NCBI RefSeq assembly: GCF_004348995.1
Contig: NZ_SMKQ01000057.1
Location: 1 to 42,924 of the forward strand
Direction of reading: 5' to 3'
From: Nonomuraea terrae
Lineage (GTDB): Bacteria; Actinomycetota; Actinomycetes; Streptosporangiales; Streptosporangiaceae
Length of the DNA stretch: 42,924 nt
Part shown: positions 1-7,734 of the stretch, one piece after another
Numbering within the stretch: the first letter of the stretch is position 1
Layout: every line of letters begins with the position of its first letter
Position numbers and translations under genes: made by a program
Notes under the pieces: generated by a model
Seen by the model: the letters and a program-made list of their open reading frames with translations, nothing else
What the model was told of the DNA's origin: nothing
The model's database searches: none

Positions 1-202
1 CCCCTGCCCCCTCCGGCCCGACCGGGTGCCGGCTCACGTCGCACGATGCCGCGCCCGCCCGGCAACGACGGGCGTTGCGTCAGGCGGCGGATGATGCGTG
101 TCCCCGTCCGAGCCCGCCTCCGTCGCAATGGCGTCCACCTCCCGAGGCCCGCTCAACAACGCGGTCGTCACATCGTGGTGATCCGCGCACCCGCCGGGGC
201 TC

Positions 203-243
203 TTGAGTGGGGACAGAAGCTAGATCTAGAGTGTGATTCTAGA
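203..243 (+). promoter_or_regulatory. Promoter and TetR-type operator (site 1) of the DUF35/thiolase operon
   Basis: Seen: two TCTAGA hexamers at 225-230 and 238-243, first bases 13 apart. The same arrangement recurs at 6180-6198, 6227-6245 and 8676-8694. A possible -35 TTGAGT (203-208) and -10 TAGAGT (227-232) have an 18-base spacer, so the operator would cover the -10 and start site. Inferred ligand: the TetR protein encoded at 6269-6880, whose own promoter carries the motif. Confidence 0.72.
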
Positions 244-264
244 AACTATGAATTGGGGAGGCCG

Positions 265-672
265 ATGAAGCCGGCACCTAAGCCCACGCCCGAGACCCAG
301 CCGTTCTGGGACGGCACGGCCGCGGGAGAGCTGAGGATCCAGCGCTGCCTGTCGTGTGAGCGGCACTACTTCTACCCGCGGCCGAACTGCCCCCGGTGCG
401 GCGGCGACCAGGTCGAGTGGGTCCGCGCCAGCGGCCGCGCGACCCTGTACTCCTACGTCATCAACCACCGCCCCGCCCCCGGCTTCGAGGAGGAGGCCCC
501 GTACGCGATCGCGGTCGTGGAGCTGGAGGAGGGCGTGCGCATGATGACGAACATCGTGGGCGTGGAGAACGTCCCCGAGCAGCTGCCGCTGGACATGGAG
601 CTGCAGGTGGTGTTCGAGCAGCGCGGCGACGTTCATGTGCCGCTCTTCGAGCCGGCGGGAGGCGCCCGATGA
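265..672 (+). CDS. DUF35 zinc-ribbon/OB-fold protein, partner of thiolase-like enzyme
   Basis: A 135-residue protein. An N-terminal rubredoxin-like zinc ribbon has Cys28, Cys31, Cys42 and Cys45 (CLSC and CPRC), followed by a small OB-fold barrel. This is the DUF35 (ChsH2/Rv1627-neighbour) family. Such proteins form hetero-oligomers with thiolase-like or MaoC-like subunits and help bind acyl-CoA; they are not enzymes alone. The ATG at 265 is chosen over upstream in-frame starts because GGGGAG at 255-260 precedes it and a clean promoter/operator lies just upstream. Its stop overlaps the ATG of the next gene (ATGA), so the two are translationally coupled and probably form one complex. By analogy with Ltp2-ChsH2, the complex may cleave a beta-hydroxyacyl-CoA by retro-aldol chemistry. 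Family is sure; substrate is unknown. Confidence 0.9.
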   Translation: MKPAPKPTPETQPFWDGTAAGELRIQRCLSCERHYFYPRPNCPRCGGDQVEWVRASGRATLYSYVINHRPAPGFEEEAPYAIAVVELEEGVRMMTNIVGVENVPEQLPLDMELQVVFEQRGDVHVPLFEPAGGAR

Positions 673-1796
673 CCGTAGTGATCGCGGGGGCGGCAGAGAC
701 TGACGAGGTCGGCAGGCTGCCCCACCACTCCACGCTGCAACTGCACCTGGAAGCCGCCAGGAACGCCCTGGCCGACGCCGGCATGAGCATCCACGACATC
801 GACGGCGTCGCGACGGTCGGCACCCCCGGCCCGATCCAGATCGCCCATGCCCTCGGCATCACGCCGGCCTGGCTGGACGGCACGGGCGTCGGAGGGTCGT
901 CGTTCCTGTTCCACGTCCGGCACGCCGCCGCCGCCATCCGCGCCGGGCTGTGCCGTACGGTGCTCATCACCCACGGCGAGTCGGGACGCTCCCGCGTCGG
1001 CGCCGGCCGCTACGGCATGGGGCCCGACTCGATCCTCGGCCAGTTCGAGCTGCCGTACGGCGTGGTGGGGCCGCCGACGTCGTTCACGATCACGGCGCTG
1101 CGCTACATGAAGGAGACCGGCCTCACGCACGAGCAGCTCGCCGAGGTGGCGGTGGCGCAGCGGCGGTGGGCCAACCGCAACCCCCGGGCCATGTTCCAGG
1201 ACCTCATCACGGTGGACGACGTGCTCGCCTCGCGCATGGTCGCCTACCCGTTCCACCTGCTGGAGTGCTGCCTGGTGACGGACGGCGGCGGCGCGCTCAT
1301 CGTCACCACGGAAGACCGCGCCCGTCGTTCACCGGTCTACCTGCTCGGCTCCGGCGAGTCGGCAGAGGCGCCGATGATCTCCCAGATGGAGGACTTCACC
1401 ACCTCCAAGGCGTTCCGGTTGTCGGGCGAGGCGGCGTTCGCGGAGGCCAAGATCGGCCACGAGGACGTCGACCACCTCATGATCTACGACGCCTTCGCCC
1501 ACGTGCCGATCTACGGCCTGGAGGATCTGGGCTTCGTCGGCCGCGGCGAGGCGGGGGCGTTCATCGCCGAGGGGCACACGTCCCCGGGCGGACGCCTCCC
1601 GCTGAACACCAACGGCGGCGGCCTGTCCTACACCCACACCGGCATGTACGGCATGTTCGCCATCCAGGAGTCGGTGCGACAGCTGCGCGGCGAGGCGGCG
1701 GCGCAGGTGCCCGAGGTGGAGATCAGCGTGGTGCTCGGCAACGGCGGCATGTTCGCCTCCGCCGCCACCCTGGTCCTCGCCAACCGGCTGCCGTGA
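669..1796 (+). CDS. Thiolase-like (SCP-x/Ltp2-type) acyl-CoA C-C cleaving enzyme
   Basis: A 375-residue thiolase-superfamily protein of the non-decarboxylating lipid-transfer (SCP-x/Ltp) branch. The position where classical thiolases carry the nucleophilic Cys reads GGSS (about 75-78). The C-terminal signature NTNGGGLSYTHTGMYG is kept with a His near 323. Loss of the Cys together with a DUF35 partner is what is known for Ltp2-type retro-aldolases of steroid side-chain degradation, so a retro-aldolase or thiolase-like role is likelier than ordinary acetyl-CoA acetyltransferase activity. The start is the ATG that overlaps the stop of the DUF35 gene. Both genes sit behind operator site 1. The gene ends 22 bases before the convergent epimerase gene. 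Annotation pipelines would call it acetyl-CoA acetyltransferase; the missing Cys argues against taking that literally. Confidence 0.85.
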   Translation: MTVVIAGAAETDEVGRLPHHSTLQLHLEAARNALADAGMSIHDIDGVATVGTPGPIQIAHALGITPAWLDGTGVGGSSFLFHVRHAAAAIRAGLCRTVLITHGESGRSRVGAGRYGMGPDSILGQFELPYGVVGPPTSFTITALRYMKETGLTHEQLAEVAVAQRRWANRNPRAMFQDLITVDDVLASRMVAYPFHLLECCLVTDGGGALIVTTEDRARRSPVYLLGSGESAEAPMISQMEDFTTSKAFRLSGEAAFAEAKIGHEDVDHLMIYDAFAHVPIYGLEDLGFVGRGEAGAFIAEGHTSPGGRLPLNTNGGGLSYTHTGMYGMFAIQESVRQLRGEAAAQVPEVEISVVLGNGGMFASAATLVLANRLP

Positions 1797-1818
1797 GACC
1801 CGAGGCCGGGCGCGACGT

Positions 1819-2865
1819 TCAGAGCGGAAGCGGGGGCACCTGGGCGCGCAGACGCGCACCGGTCCCCGCGTCCACGGGGAAACGTACGCGCCCGCGCGGG
1901 TCGATCGACACTCCGGTGGCGGGATCGTCGTCGAGCAGCAGCGCGCTGTCGAGATCGAGGTAGTCGGCCCAGGCCGCGAGCTGGGCGGTGGCCGAGATGC
2001 CCACGGTCGATTCGGGCACGCACCCGAGCATGACCGACAGCCCCTGGTCGCGGGCCGCCCGCGCCACCTCCGCGGCCGGGCTGAGCCCGCCGAGCTTCAG
2101 GGGTTTCACGTTGACGCCGTCGAAGCCGTCCCGGCAGCCGGGCACGTCCTCGACGGTGGTCACCGACTCGTCGGCGATGACCGGGAAGGCCGCCCGCCGG
2201 CGGACACCGGGCATCTCGCTCCCGAGGGCGACGGGCAGGGGTTGCTCCAGCAGCGCCACGCCGAGCTCCGCCATGACGTCCAGGCTCGCCAGGAGATCGT
2301 CGGGCCGCCACGCGCCGTTCCCGTCCACGTAGAAGGGGGCGTCCGTCTCGGCGCGCAGCAGCCTGAGGACGTCGAGGTGCTCGGGCCCGGCCATCTTGAT
2401 CTTGTAGATGGGCCAGCCCGGCTTGTCGCGCAACTTGCGCACCATCGCCCGCGGCTCGTCGAGCCCGATGCTGTACGCGCTGACCGCGCCGACCGCGCAG
2501 TCGGCGCCGAGCAGGGCACGCACGGGCCGATCCCGCACCTTGCCCCACAGATCCCACAGCGCCACGTCGACGGCGTGCAGGACGAACGGGTGCCCGTCGA
2601 GCCGTTCCCGCAGCGCCGGCCACAACCGGTCCGGCGCCGCGGGAGCGGCCTGTGCGAGCCACGGGCGCAGGCTCTCCAGAGCCGCGCCCATGACGGGAAT
2701 CGCGGAGTTGTACTGGGCGGTCCGGAACGCCGGGGCCTCTCCGAGCCCTGTCATCCCATCGTGTTCGACGGCCACCACCAGCGCGGGAATCGCCTGGAAA
2801 CCGTGATCGGCCACCCGCCAGGGATCGCGTACCCGAAGCTCGATCTCGATCCAGCGCAACCGCAC
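1819..2865 (-). CDS. Dipeptide epimerase (enolase superfamily, L-Ala-D/L-Glu epimerase-like)
   Basis: A 348-residue member of the muconate-lactonizing subgroup of the enolase superfamily. Visible catalytic elements are the KxK pair Lys155/Lys157 in YKIKM, metal ligands Asp181 (VDGNGAW), Glu207 (LLEQPL) and Asp232 (IADES), and the opposite general base Lys254 in NVKPLKLGG. The segment MLGCVPESTVGISA near 279-292 is typical of L-Ala-D/L-Glu and related dipeptide epimerases, which interconvert peptide stereoisomers, often for murein-peptide recycling. The start is GTG at 2865, with a G-rich stretch upstream. It is the last gene of a minus-strand run but has its own palindrome at 2888-2907, so it may be separately controlled. 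It is not an obvious part of acyl-CoA catabolism. Exact dipeptide specificity cannot be read from sequence. Confidence 0.85.
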   Translation of the reverse strand: MRLRWIEIELRVRDPWRVADHGFQAIPALVVAVEHDGMTGLGEAPAFRTAQYNSAIPVMGAALESLRPWLAQAAPAAPDRLWPALRERLDGHPFVLHAVDVALWDLWGKVRDRPVRALLGADCAVGAVSAYSIGLDEPRAMVRKLRDKPGWPIYKIKMAGPEHLDVLRLLRAETDAPFYVDGNGAWRPDDLLASLDVMAELGVALLEQPLPVALGSEMPGVRRRAAFPVIADESVTTVEDVPGCRDGFDGVNVKPLKLGGLSPAAEVARAARDQGLSVMLGCVPESTVGISATAQLAAWADYLDLDSALLLDDDPATGVSIDPRGRVRFPVDAGTGARLRAQVPPLPL

Positions 2866-2887
2866 GCCCTGCCCCCGAGCAGCGTGA

Positions 2888-2907
2888 ATATCTTGAAGTC
2901 AAGATAT
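2888..2907. promoter_or_regulatory. Perfect inverted repeat, candidate operator of the epimerase gene
   Basis: Seen: arms ATATCTTGA and TCAAGATAT separated by AG, a perfect 9-bp inverted repeat. It is AT-rich in a GC-rich background. It lies 22 bases upstream of the epimerase GTG and overlaps the stop codon (2899-2901) of the acyl-CoA synthetase gene. The form resembles operators of dimeric winged-helix regulators such as MarR or GntR types. No such regulator is encoded in the window. Confidence 0.5.
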
Positions 2908-4998
2908 ATCAGGCGTCCAGGTCACCAGGGCGTCCAGGGCCTCGACGTGGGAGCCGGTGACGAGCAAGGGGTTGATCTCCAGGGACTCCAGGCCGTCGCC
3001 CAGCGTCTCGGCGAAGGCCGCCACCCGGGCCACGACGTCGGCCACCGCGTCCAGGTCCGCCGGCTCGCCGCCGCGCACCCCCTTCAGCAGGGCCGCGCCG
3101 CGCAGCTCCGACAGCGCCGTACGCACCTCGGCGGCGTCCACCGGCAGCACCCGCAGCGCCGCGTCGCGCAGCACCTCCACCCAGACCCCGCCCAGGCCCA
3201 CGGCCAGCGTCAGGCCCCAGGCGGGATCCCGTACGATCCCGACGAGCAGCTCGATCCCGCCGCCGCGCTGCGGCTGGACGAGCACCCCTTCCATCGCGGG
3301 CACCGCCCCGGCCAGCGAACGGTACGCCTGCCGCACGTCCTCGTCCCCGCCGAGCCCGAGCCGTACGCCGCCGATGTCGCTCTTGTGCCCGAGCCCCTCG
3401 GCGGCCACCTTGAGCACGACCGGGTAGCCGAAGCGCCTGGCCGCTGCCACCGCCGCGTCCTCGTCGCGTACGAGCTCGGAAGGCACCACCGGCAGGCCCG
3501 CCGAGGCGAGCAGCGCGGCGGCGCGATGCTCAGCCCACACGCCCCGCGCCCCGCCGGGAACCTGCGCGGGCACGGCCGGAGAGACGGCGGGGGAGCGGGA
3601 CAGCAATCGCGTCCGCGTCTCCGACCACCGCACCGCCGCCCCGATGGCGTGCAGGCCGTGCTCGATCCCGCCCGCGATGTACGGATAGCCGGTCTCCTGC
3701 TGCACCCGCCGCCCGAACGCGGTGACGTCCGTCAGCACGTTGCTCACCACCACGACCGGCACCGGCGAGGCGGCGATCCGCTGGGCGCTGGCCGAGTACA
3801 GGGCGAAGGTCGGCGCTGGATCGGCCGGCTCCACCCGGGGCGGCTCCGACAGCAGCATGACGACGTCGATCCCCGGATCGGCGGTGACCACCTCCAGCGC
3901 CCGGCCGAGCAGGGTGCGGTCGATGAGGACGTACCCGGTGACGTCGAGCGGGTTCTGCACCGTCCCGAACGCCGGGACGATCTCCCTCAGCCGCGCCACC
4001 GTCTCCGGCGCGAACGGCGGCAGCTCCAGCCCCTCGTCCTCGGCCCGGTCCGCGATGATCTCCGATGCCCCGCCGGACGGCGTGACGACGCCGATGCGCC
4101 GCCCCGGCAGCGGCCCGGTCGAGGCCAGCAGCCCGGCCGTGATGATGAGGTCCTCCAGCGACCGCACCCTGATCACGCCGAGCTGGCGCAGCGCGGCGTC
4201 GATGACGTCGTCGTCGCCCACGAGCGCCCCGGTGTGGGCCTGAGCGGTGTGCGAGGCCAGCTTGCTGCGCCCGATCTTGAGCGCCACGATCGGCTTGCCC
4301 GCCTCCAGGGCGCGGCGGGCGACGCGGGAGAACTCGGCCGGGTTCCTGATCGACTCCAGGAAGAGGGCGATGACCTTGGTGGCGGGGTCGCCCACGAGGT
4401 AGTCGACGACGTCGGTGACGCTGACGACGGTCTCGTTCCCCATCGAGGTGAGCAGGCTGACGCCCAGGTTGCGGGCCTGCGCGAAGGCCAGCACCGAGCT
4501 GGCCAGCGCGCCGCTCTGCAACACCACGCCGACTGCGCCGCGCAGCAGCGGCTTCTGGATGGGCAGCCCGTACGGGGTGATGCCGGCGGCGGCGTTGATG
4601 TAGCCGTTGCCGTTCGGCCCGAGGATCGTCAGCTCGTGCTCGGCGGCGAAGGCGGCGATCTCGGCCTCCATCCGGGCGCCCTCCTCGCCGGACTCCCCGA
4701 AGCCGGCCGTGAGCACCACGTACGACCGGATGCCCAGCTTGGCCCCGTCGCGCAGCACGCCGAGCACGGCCGCCGTGGGCACCATGACGTACGCCAGGTC
4801 CACCGGCTCCGGGATCTCCGCCAGGCTCCGGTAGGCGGGCGAGCCGTGCACCATGCCGCCGCGCGGGTTCACCAGGTGGACGGGGCCGGGGAACCCGTGC
4901 TCGCGCAGGTTGGCCAGCGTGCTGACCGACCATCCCGACTTGTCCGTGGCCCCGACCAGGGCGATGGAACGCGGATTGAACAGCTCGGCGACGGACAT
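2899..4998 (-). CDS. NDP-forming acyl-CoA synthetase (acetate-CoA ligase, ADP-forming type)
   Basis: A 699-residue fused alpha-beta ligase. It has an N-terminal CoA-binding Rossmann domain (about 1-125, NPRSIALVGATDKSGW), a succinyl-CoA-synthetase-like central region (about 150-460) and a C-terminal ATP-grasp domain (about 480-699, with GHKSDIGGVRLGL and LEINPLL). The phospho-acceptor is probably His255 in AHTGALVG. The family makes acyl-CoA from free acid and CoA with ATP going to ADP and phosphate, reversibly. It is downstream of and co-directional with the acyl-CoA dehydrogenase, with almost no gap. The ATG at 4998 is preferred because GGGGAG at 5015-5010 is 11 bases away. The GTG at 5007, which overlaps the upstream stop, is only 2 bases from that RBS. 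It probably activates the acid fed into the left-hand catabolic block. Confidence 0.9.
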   Translation of the reverse strand: MSVAELFNPRSIALVGATDKSGWSVSTLANLREHGFPGPVHLVNPRGGMVHGSPAYRSLAEIPEPVDLAYVMVPTAAVLGVLRDGAKLGIRSYVVLTAGFGESGEEGARMEAEIAAFAAEHELTILGPNGNGYINAAAGITPYGLPIQKPLLRGAVGVVLQSGALASSVLAFAQARNLGVSLLTSMGNETVVSVTDVVDYLVGDPATKVIALFLESIRNPAEFSRVARRALEAGKPIVALKIGRSKLASHTAQAHTGALVGDDDVIDAALRQLGVIRVRSLEDLIITAGLLASTGPLPGRRIGVVTPSGGASEIIADRAEDEGLELPPFAPETVARLREIVPAFGTVQNPLDVTGYVLIDRTLLGRALEVVTADPGIDVVMLLSEPPRVEPADPAPTFALYSASAQRIAASPVPVVVVSNVLTDVTAFGRRVQQETGYPYIAGGIEHGLHAIGAAVRWSETRTRLLSRSPAVSPAVPAQVPGGARGVWAEHRAAALLASAGLPVVPSELVRDEDAAVAAARRFGYPVVLKVAAEGLGHKSDIGGVRLGLGGDEDVRQAYRSLAGAVPAMEGVLVQPQRGGGIELLVGIVRDPAWGLTLAVGLGGVWVEVLRDAALRVLPVDAAEVRTALSELRGAALLKGVRGGEPADLDAVADVVARVAAFAETLGDGLESLEINPLLVTGSHVEALDALVTWTPDIS

Positions 4999-5006
4999 GG
5001 CGCTCA

Positions 5007-6161
5007 CTACTCCCCGATGAGGCCGAGTTTGGCGTGTCCCTTGATCAGGTTGCGGGCGATGGTGCGGCGCTGGATCTCGTCGGTGCCCTCGAAGATGCGC
5101 AGCAGGCGCAATTCGCGATACCAGCGCTCGATGGGCAGTTCCTTCGTGTAACCCATACCCCCGTGGATCTGCAGGACCCGGTCGACGACCTGGTTGGCCA
5201 TGACGGCGCCGTTCAGCTTGGCGATGGAGGAGGCGTGCCGGGCGTCCACGCCCTGCCCGACCCGCCAGGCGGCGTACAGCGTCAGCCACTTGGCGGCCTC
5301 GATCTCCACCTGCGAGTCGGCGATCATCCACTGGATGGCCTGGTACTCGGAGATGGTCTGGCCCATGGACTTGCGGATCTTGGAGTAGTCGATGGCCATC
5401 TGGAGCATGCGCTCGGCCGAGCCGATCGCGCGCGCCGGGATCATGTAGCGGCCCTGGCCGATCCACTGCATGGCCAGCTCGAAGCCCTTGCCGAGCTCGC
5501 CCAGGATGTTCTCCTCCGGCACGCGGACGTCCTGGAACACCAGCGAGGCAGGGCCCCACTGGCCCATGGTCGGGATCGGCTCGGACTTCCAGCCCATGTC
5601 CCGGTCCACCAGGAAGCACGTCACGCCGTGCTCCTCGGCCAGGGCGAAGACCATGACGAAGTCGGCCTCGTTGCCGCCCGTGATGAACGTCTTCTCGCCG
5701 TTGATGATCCACTCGTTGCCGTCGCGGGTGGCGCGGGTGCGGATGTTGCGGGCGTCGGAGCCCGCGCCAGGCTCGGTGATCGCGAAGCAGGAGCGCCGCT
5801 CGCCCTCGATGGTCGGGAGCAGGTAGCGCTGCTTCTGCTCCTCGGTGCCGGCGTAGAGGATGTTGTCGGCGCTGCCGCCGAACGAGAACGGCACGAACGT
5901 CCGGCCGATCTCCATGGCGATGATCGCGGACATGATCGGGCCGAGGGCCGCGCCGCCGTACTCCTCGGGGGTGTTGATGCCCCAGAAGCCCGACTTCCTG
6001 GCCTTGGCGCGCAGCTCCTGCAGCACGTCCGGGGCCAGCCCTGGGCGGCCTTCGCGCTCGTTGCGCAGCACCTCCGGCTCCAGCGGCATGACCTCCTTCT
6101 CGATGAAGGACCGGACGGTGTCGCGGATCTGCCGTTCCTCGGGGGTGAGCGAGAAGTCCAC
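5007..6161 (-). CDS. Acyl-CoA dehydrogenase
   Basis: A 384-residue FAD-dependent acyl-CoA dehydrogenase of normal length. It has an N-terminal helical domain, a middle beta domain with ITEPGAGSD (128-136), and a C-terminal domain in which FEGTDEIQR supplies the predicted catalytic base Glu358. It introduces the alpha,beta double bond in acyl-CoA beta-oxidation and passes electrons to ETF. The GTG at 6161 is chosen because AGGAGG sits 5 bases upstream (6172-6167) and the protein begins with the family-typical DFSLTPEERQIRD. The longer upstream in-frame extension would run through the operator. It is first gene of an operon with the NDP-forming acyl-CoA synthetase. Operator site 2 (6180-6198) lies directly upstream, and a good -35 TTGACA on the minus strand (6230-6225) overlaps operator site 3. 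Confidence 0.93.
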   Translation of the reverse strand: MDFSLTPEERQIRDTVRSFIEKEVMPLEPEVLRNEREGRPGLAPDVLQELRAKARKSGFWGINTPEEYGGAALGPIMSAIIAMEIGRTFVPFSFGGSADNILYAGTEEQKQRYLLPTIEGERRSCFAITEPGAGSDARNIRTRATRDGNEWIINGEKTFITGGNEADFVMVFALAEEHGVTCFLVDRDMGWKSEPIPTMGQWGPASLVFQDVRVPEENILGELGKGFELAMQWIGQGRYMIPARAIGSAERMLQMAIDYSKIRKSMGQTISEYQAIQWMIADSQVEIEAAKWLTLYAAWRVGQGVDARHASSIAKLNGAVMANQVVDRVLQIHGGMGYTKELPIERWYRELRLLRIFEGTDEIQRRTIARNLIKGHAKLGLIGE

Positions 6162-6179
6162 AGCCGCCTCCTGAGAATT

Positions 6180-6198
6180 TCTAGAATTGACCTCTAGG
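6180..6198. promoter_or_regulatory. TetR-type operator, site 2
   Basis: Seen: TCTAGA at 6180-6185 and TCTAGG at 6193-6198, 13 bases apart start to start. It sits between the acyl-CoA dehydrogenase RBS and its promoter region, where bound repressor would block transcription. It is the same motif as sites 1, 3 and 4. Confidence 0.72.
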
Positions 6199-6226
6199 AA
6201 GACAGTCTTACTGTTACGGGCTTGTG

Positions 6227-6262
6227 TCAAGAATCAGATTCTAGAATTTGGCGCGCTACGAT
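6227..6262. promoter_or_regulatory. TetR-type operator (site 3) and leaderless promoter of the tetR gene
   Basis: Seen: TCAAGA (6227-6232) and TCTAGA (6240-6245) at the same 13-base step as the other sites. They are followed by a -10 TACGAT (6257-6262) that ends 6 bases before the ATG at 6269. The tetR message would therefore be leaderless and its promoter covered by the operator, which implies autoregulation. The divergent acyl-CoA dehydrogenase -35 overlaps the left half-site. Confidence 0.7.
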
Positions 6263-6268
6263 GGCCGC

Positions 6269-6880
6269 ATGGCACGCAAGTCCTCGTGGGAGTGGAGCCG
6301 TACGGCCCAGACGCGCAAGAGCATGCTGCAGGCCGCGCGCGAGGTCTTCAGCGAGCACGGCTTCGCCGACTCCAACGTCTCCGAGGTGGTCTCCCGCGCC
6401 GGCTCCAGCGTCGGCAGCCTCTACCACCACTTCGGCGGCAAGACCGAGCTGTTCCTCGCCCTCTACGAGGACCACCAGGCCTCCCACGAGCAGGCGGCGG
6501 CCTCCAGCGTGGCCAAGGCCAAGAAGGACGGCGTCAGCGACCCGGTCGAGCTGCTGATCGCGGGGGCGCGCGCCTACCTGGCCGGCGCCTGGGAGCGGCG
6601 CGACCTGGTCAGGCTCTTCATCGACGGCGACGGCCCGCCCGGCTTCGAGCTGCTGCGCCGCACGCGCGGCCGCGAGTGGGTGCGCCAGAACGCCGTGTTG
6701 CTGGGAGCCGGGGGAGATCCGCTCGACCGGTTCACCGTGGCGGTGCTGACCAGCATCATCGGCGAGGCGGCGCGCGAGGTGGCCACCTCCGACACCGAGG
6801 AGGAGGCCCGGGAGATCATCGAGGCGACCGTGACGCTGATCCACCGCCTCGATCCCCTCAAGTCCCTGCACGAGACCTGA
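6269..6880 (+). CDS. TetR-family repressor, likely master regulator of the acyl-CoA catabolic block
   Basis: A 203-residue TetR regulator. The N-terminal helix-turn-helix spans about 15-60 (AAREVFSEHGFADSNVSEVV, then SLYHHFGGKTELF). The rest is a helical ligand-binding domain with no further recognisable motif. It is divergent from the acyl-CoA dehydrogenase/synthetase operon. Its promoter carries one of four copies of the TCTAGA-N7-TCTAGA operator found in front of the DUF35/thiolase operon, the dehydrogenase operon, itself, and the SDR/MaoC-DHA2 divergon. This makes it the obvious local regulator, probably released by an acyl-CoA intermediate as for KstR or FadR-type TetR proteins. The ATG at 6269 is used; an upstream in-frame TTG at 6248 would lie inside the operator. 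Ligand unknown. Confidence 0.92.
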   Translation: MARKSSWEWSRTAQTRKSMLQAAREVFSEHGFADSNVSEVVSRAGSSVGSLYHHFGGKTELFLALYEDHQASHEQAAASSVAKAKKDGVSDPVELLIAGARAYLAGAWERRDLVRLFIDGDGPPGFELLRRTRGREWVRQNAVLLGAGGDPLDRFTVAVLTSIIGEAAREVATSDTEEEAREIIEATVTLIHRLDPLKSLHET

Positions 6881-6914
6881 CGGGCGCCCGTCAGGCGGGC
6901 GCCCGTGACACCGG

Positions 6915-7733
6915 TCAGGCGACGACCGCACGGCCGCGGTCGAGCACCACCGTCCCGTCGTCCTTGGCGGTACGGAACACCACGTCCGTGCCGTCCACCC
7001 AGATCGACACCGTCAGCGACTCACCGGGGAACACCGGGCTGCTGAAGCGCCCCGACATCGCCTTGAACCGCGCCGGATCCGACCCGGCGACCGCGTGCAG
7101 CAGCGCCCGCCCGGTCACCCCGTACGTGCACAGGCCGTGCAGGATCGGCCGGGGGAAGCCGGCCCTGGCGGCGAAGTCGGGGTCGCTGTGCAGCGGGTTG
7201 TAGTCGCCGGACAGCCGGTAGATCAGCGCCTGCTCCGGCCGCGTCGAGTAGGTCACCTTGTGGTCGGGCGCCCGGTCGGGCGCCGCCCACTCGTCGCGCG
7301 GCCCGCGCTCGCCGCCGAAGCCGCCCTCGCCCCGGATGAACACCGAGCTGCGCGAGGAGATCACCGGCTCGCCCGTCTCCGGGTCCACCGCCGTGGCCTC
7401 GGTGGTGACCAGCGCGCCCGAGCCCTTGTCGTAGATGCCGGTGACCTTCGAGGTCGTCCGCACCGAGCCCGCGGGCGGCAGCTCCCGGTGCAGCTCGAAG
7501 CCCTGCTCGGCGTGGACCAGCATGGCCGGGTCGAAGTCGCCGAAGCGTCGCCCCCGAGCCTGCGCGGCCAGCACGGCGAACGTCGGCAGCACCCGCTGCC
7601 CCTTCTCCGTCGTGAACTCCAGCTCGGAGGTGCCGGCGCCGACGCCGAGCGCGTACAGCATGGTGTCCTTGGCCGTCCAGGAGCGCTCCTGCGGGTCGCC
7701 CTCAAGGCCGATCACGGAGTGGTCGAGCGGCAT
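6915..7733 (-). CDS. MaoC-like double-hotdog enoyl-CoA hydratase (hydratase 2 type)
   Basis: A 272-residue protein with two hotdog repeats. The C-terminal one carries the hydratase-2 motif YRLSGDYNPLHSDP, giving catalytic Asp177, Asn179 and His182, followed by GFPRPILHGLCTYG. This matches R-specific 2-enoyl-CoA hydratases and the hydratase part of peroxisomal multifunctional enzyme 2, and mycobacterial enzymes acting on bulky CoA esters. The double-hotdog form is usual for long or branched substrates. It is separated by one base from the stop of the upstream SDR gene, with GGAGGA as RBS, so the two are one operon. Dehydrogenase, hydratase and SDR together give successive beta-oxidation steps. 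Substrate is inferred only. Confidence 0.9.
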   Translation of the reverse strand: MPLDHSVIGLEGDPQERSWTAKDTMLYALGVGAGTSELEFTTEKGQRVLPTFAVLAAQARGRRFGDFDPAMLVHAEQGFELHRELPPAGSVRTTSKVTGIYDKGSGALVTTEATAVDPETGEPVISSRSSVFIRGEGGFGGERGPRDEWAAPDRAPDHKVTYSTRPEQALIYRLSGDYNPLHSDPDFAARAGFPRPILHGLCTYGVTGRALLHAVAGSDPARFKAMSGRFSSPVFPGESLTVSIWVDGTDVVFRTAKDDGTVVLDRGRAVVA

Positions 7734-7734
7734 G

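Noticed and set aside
2242..5151. 969-codon open frame on the plus strand
   Set aside because: Antisense to the epimerase and acyl-CoA synthetase genes; His/Arg/Gly/Val-rich low-complexity product without any family features, a GC-skew shadow.
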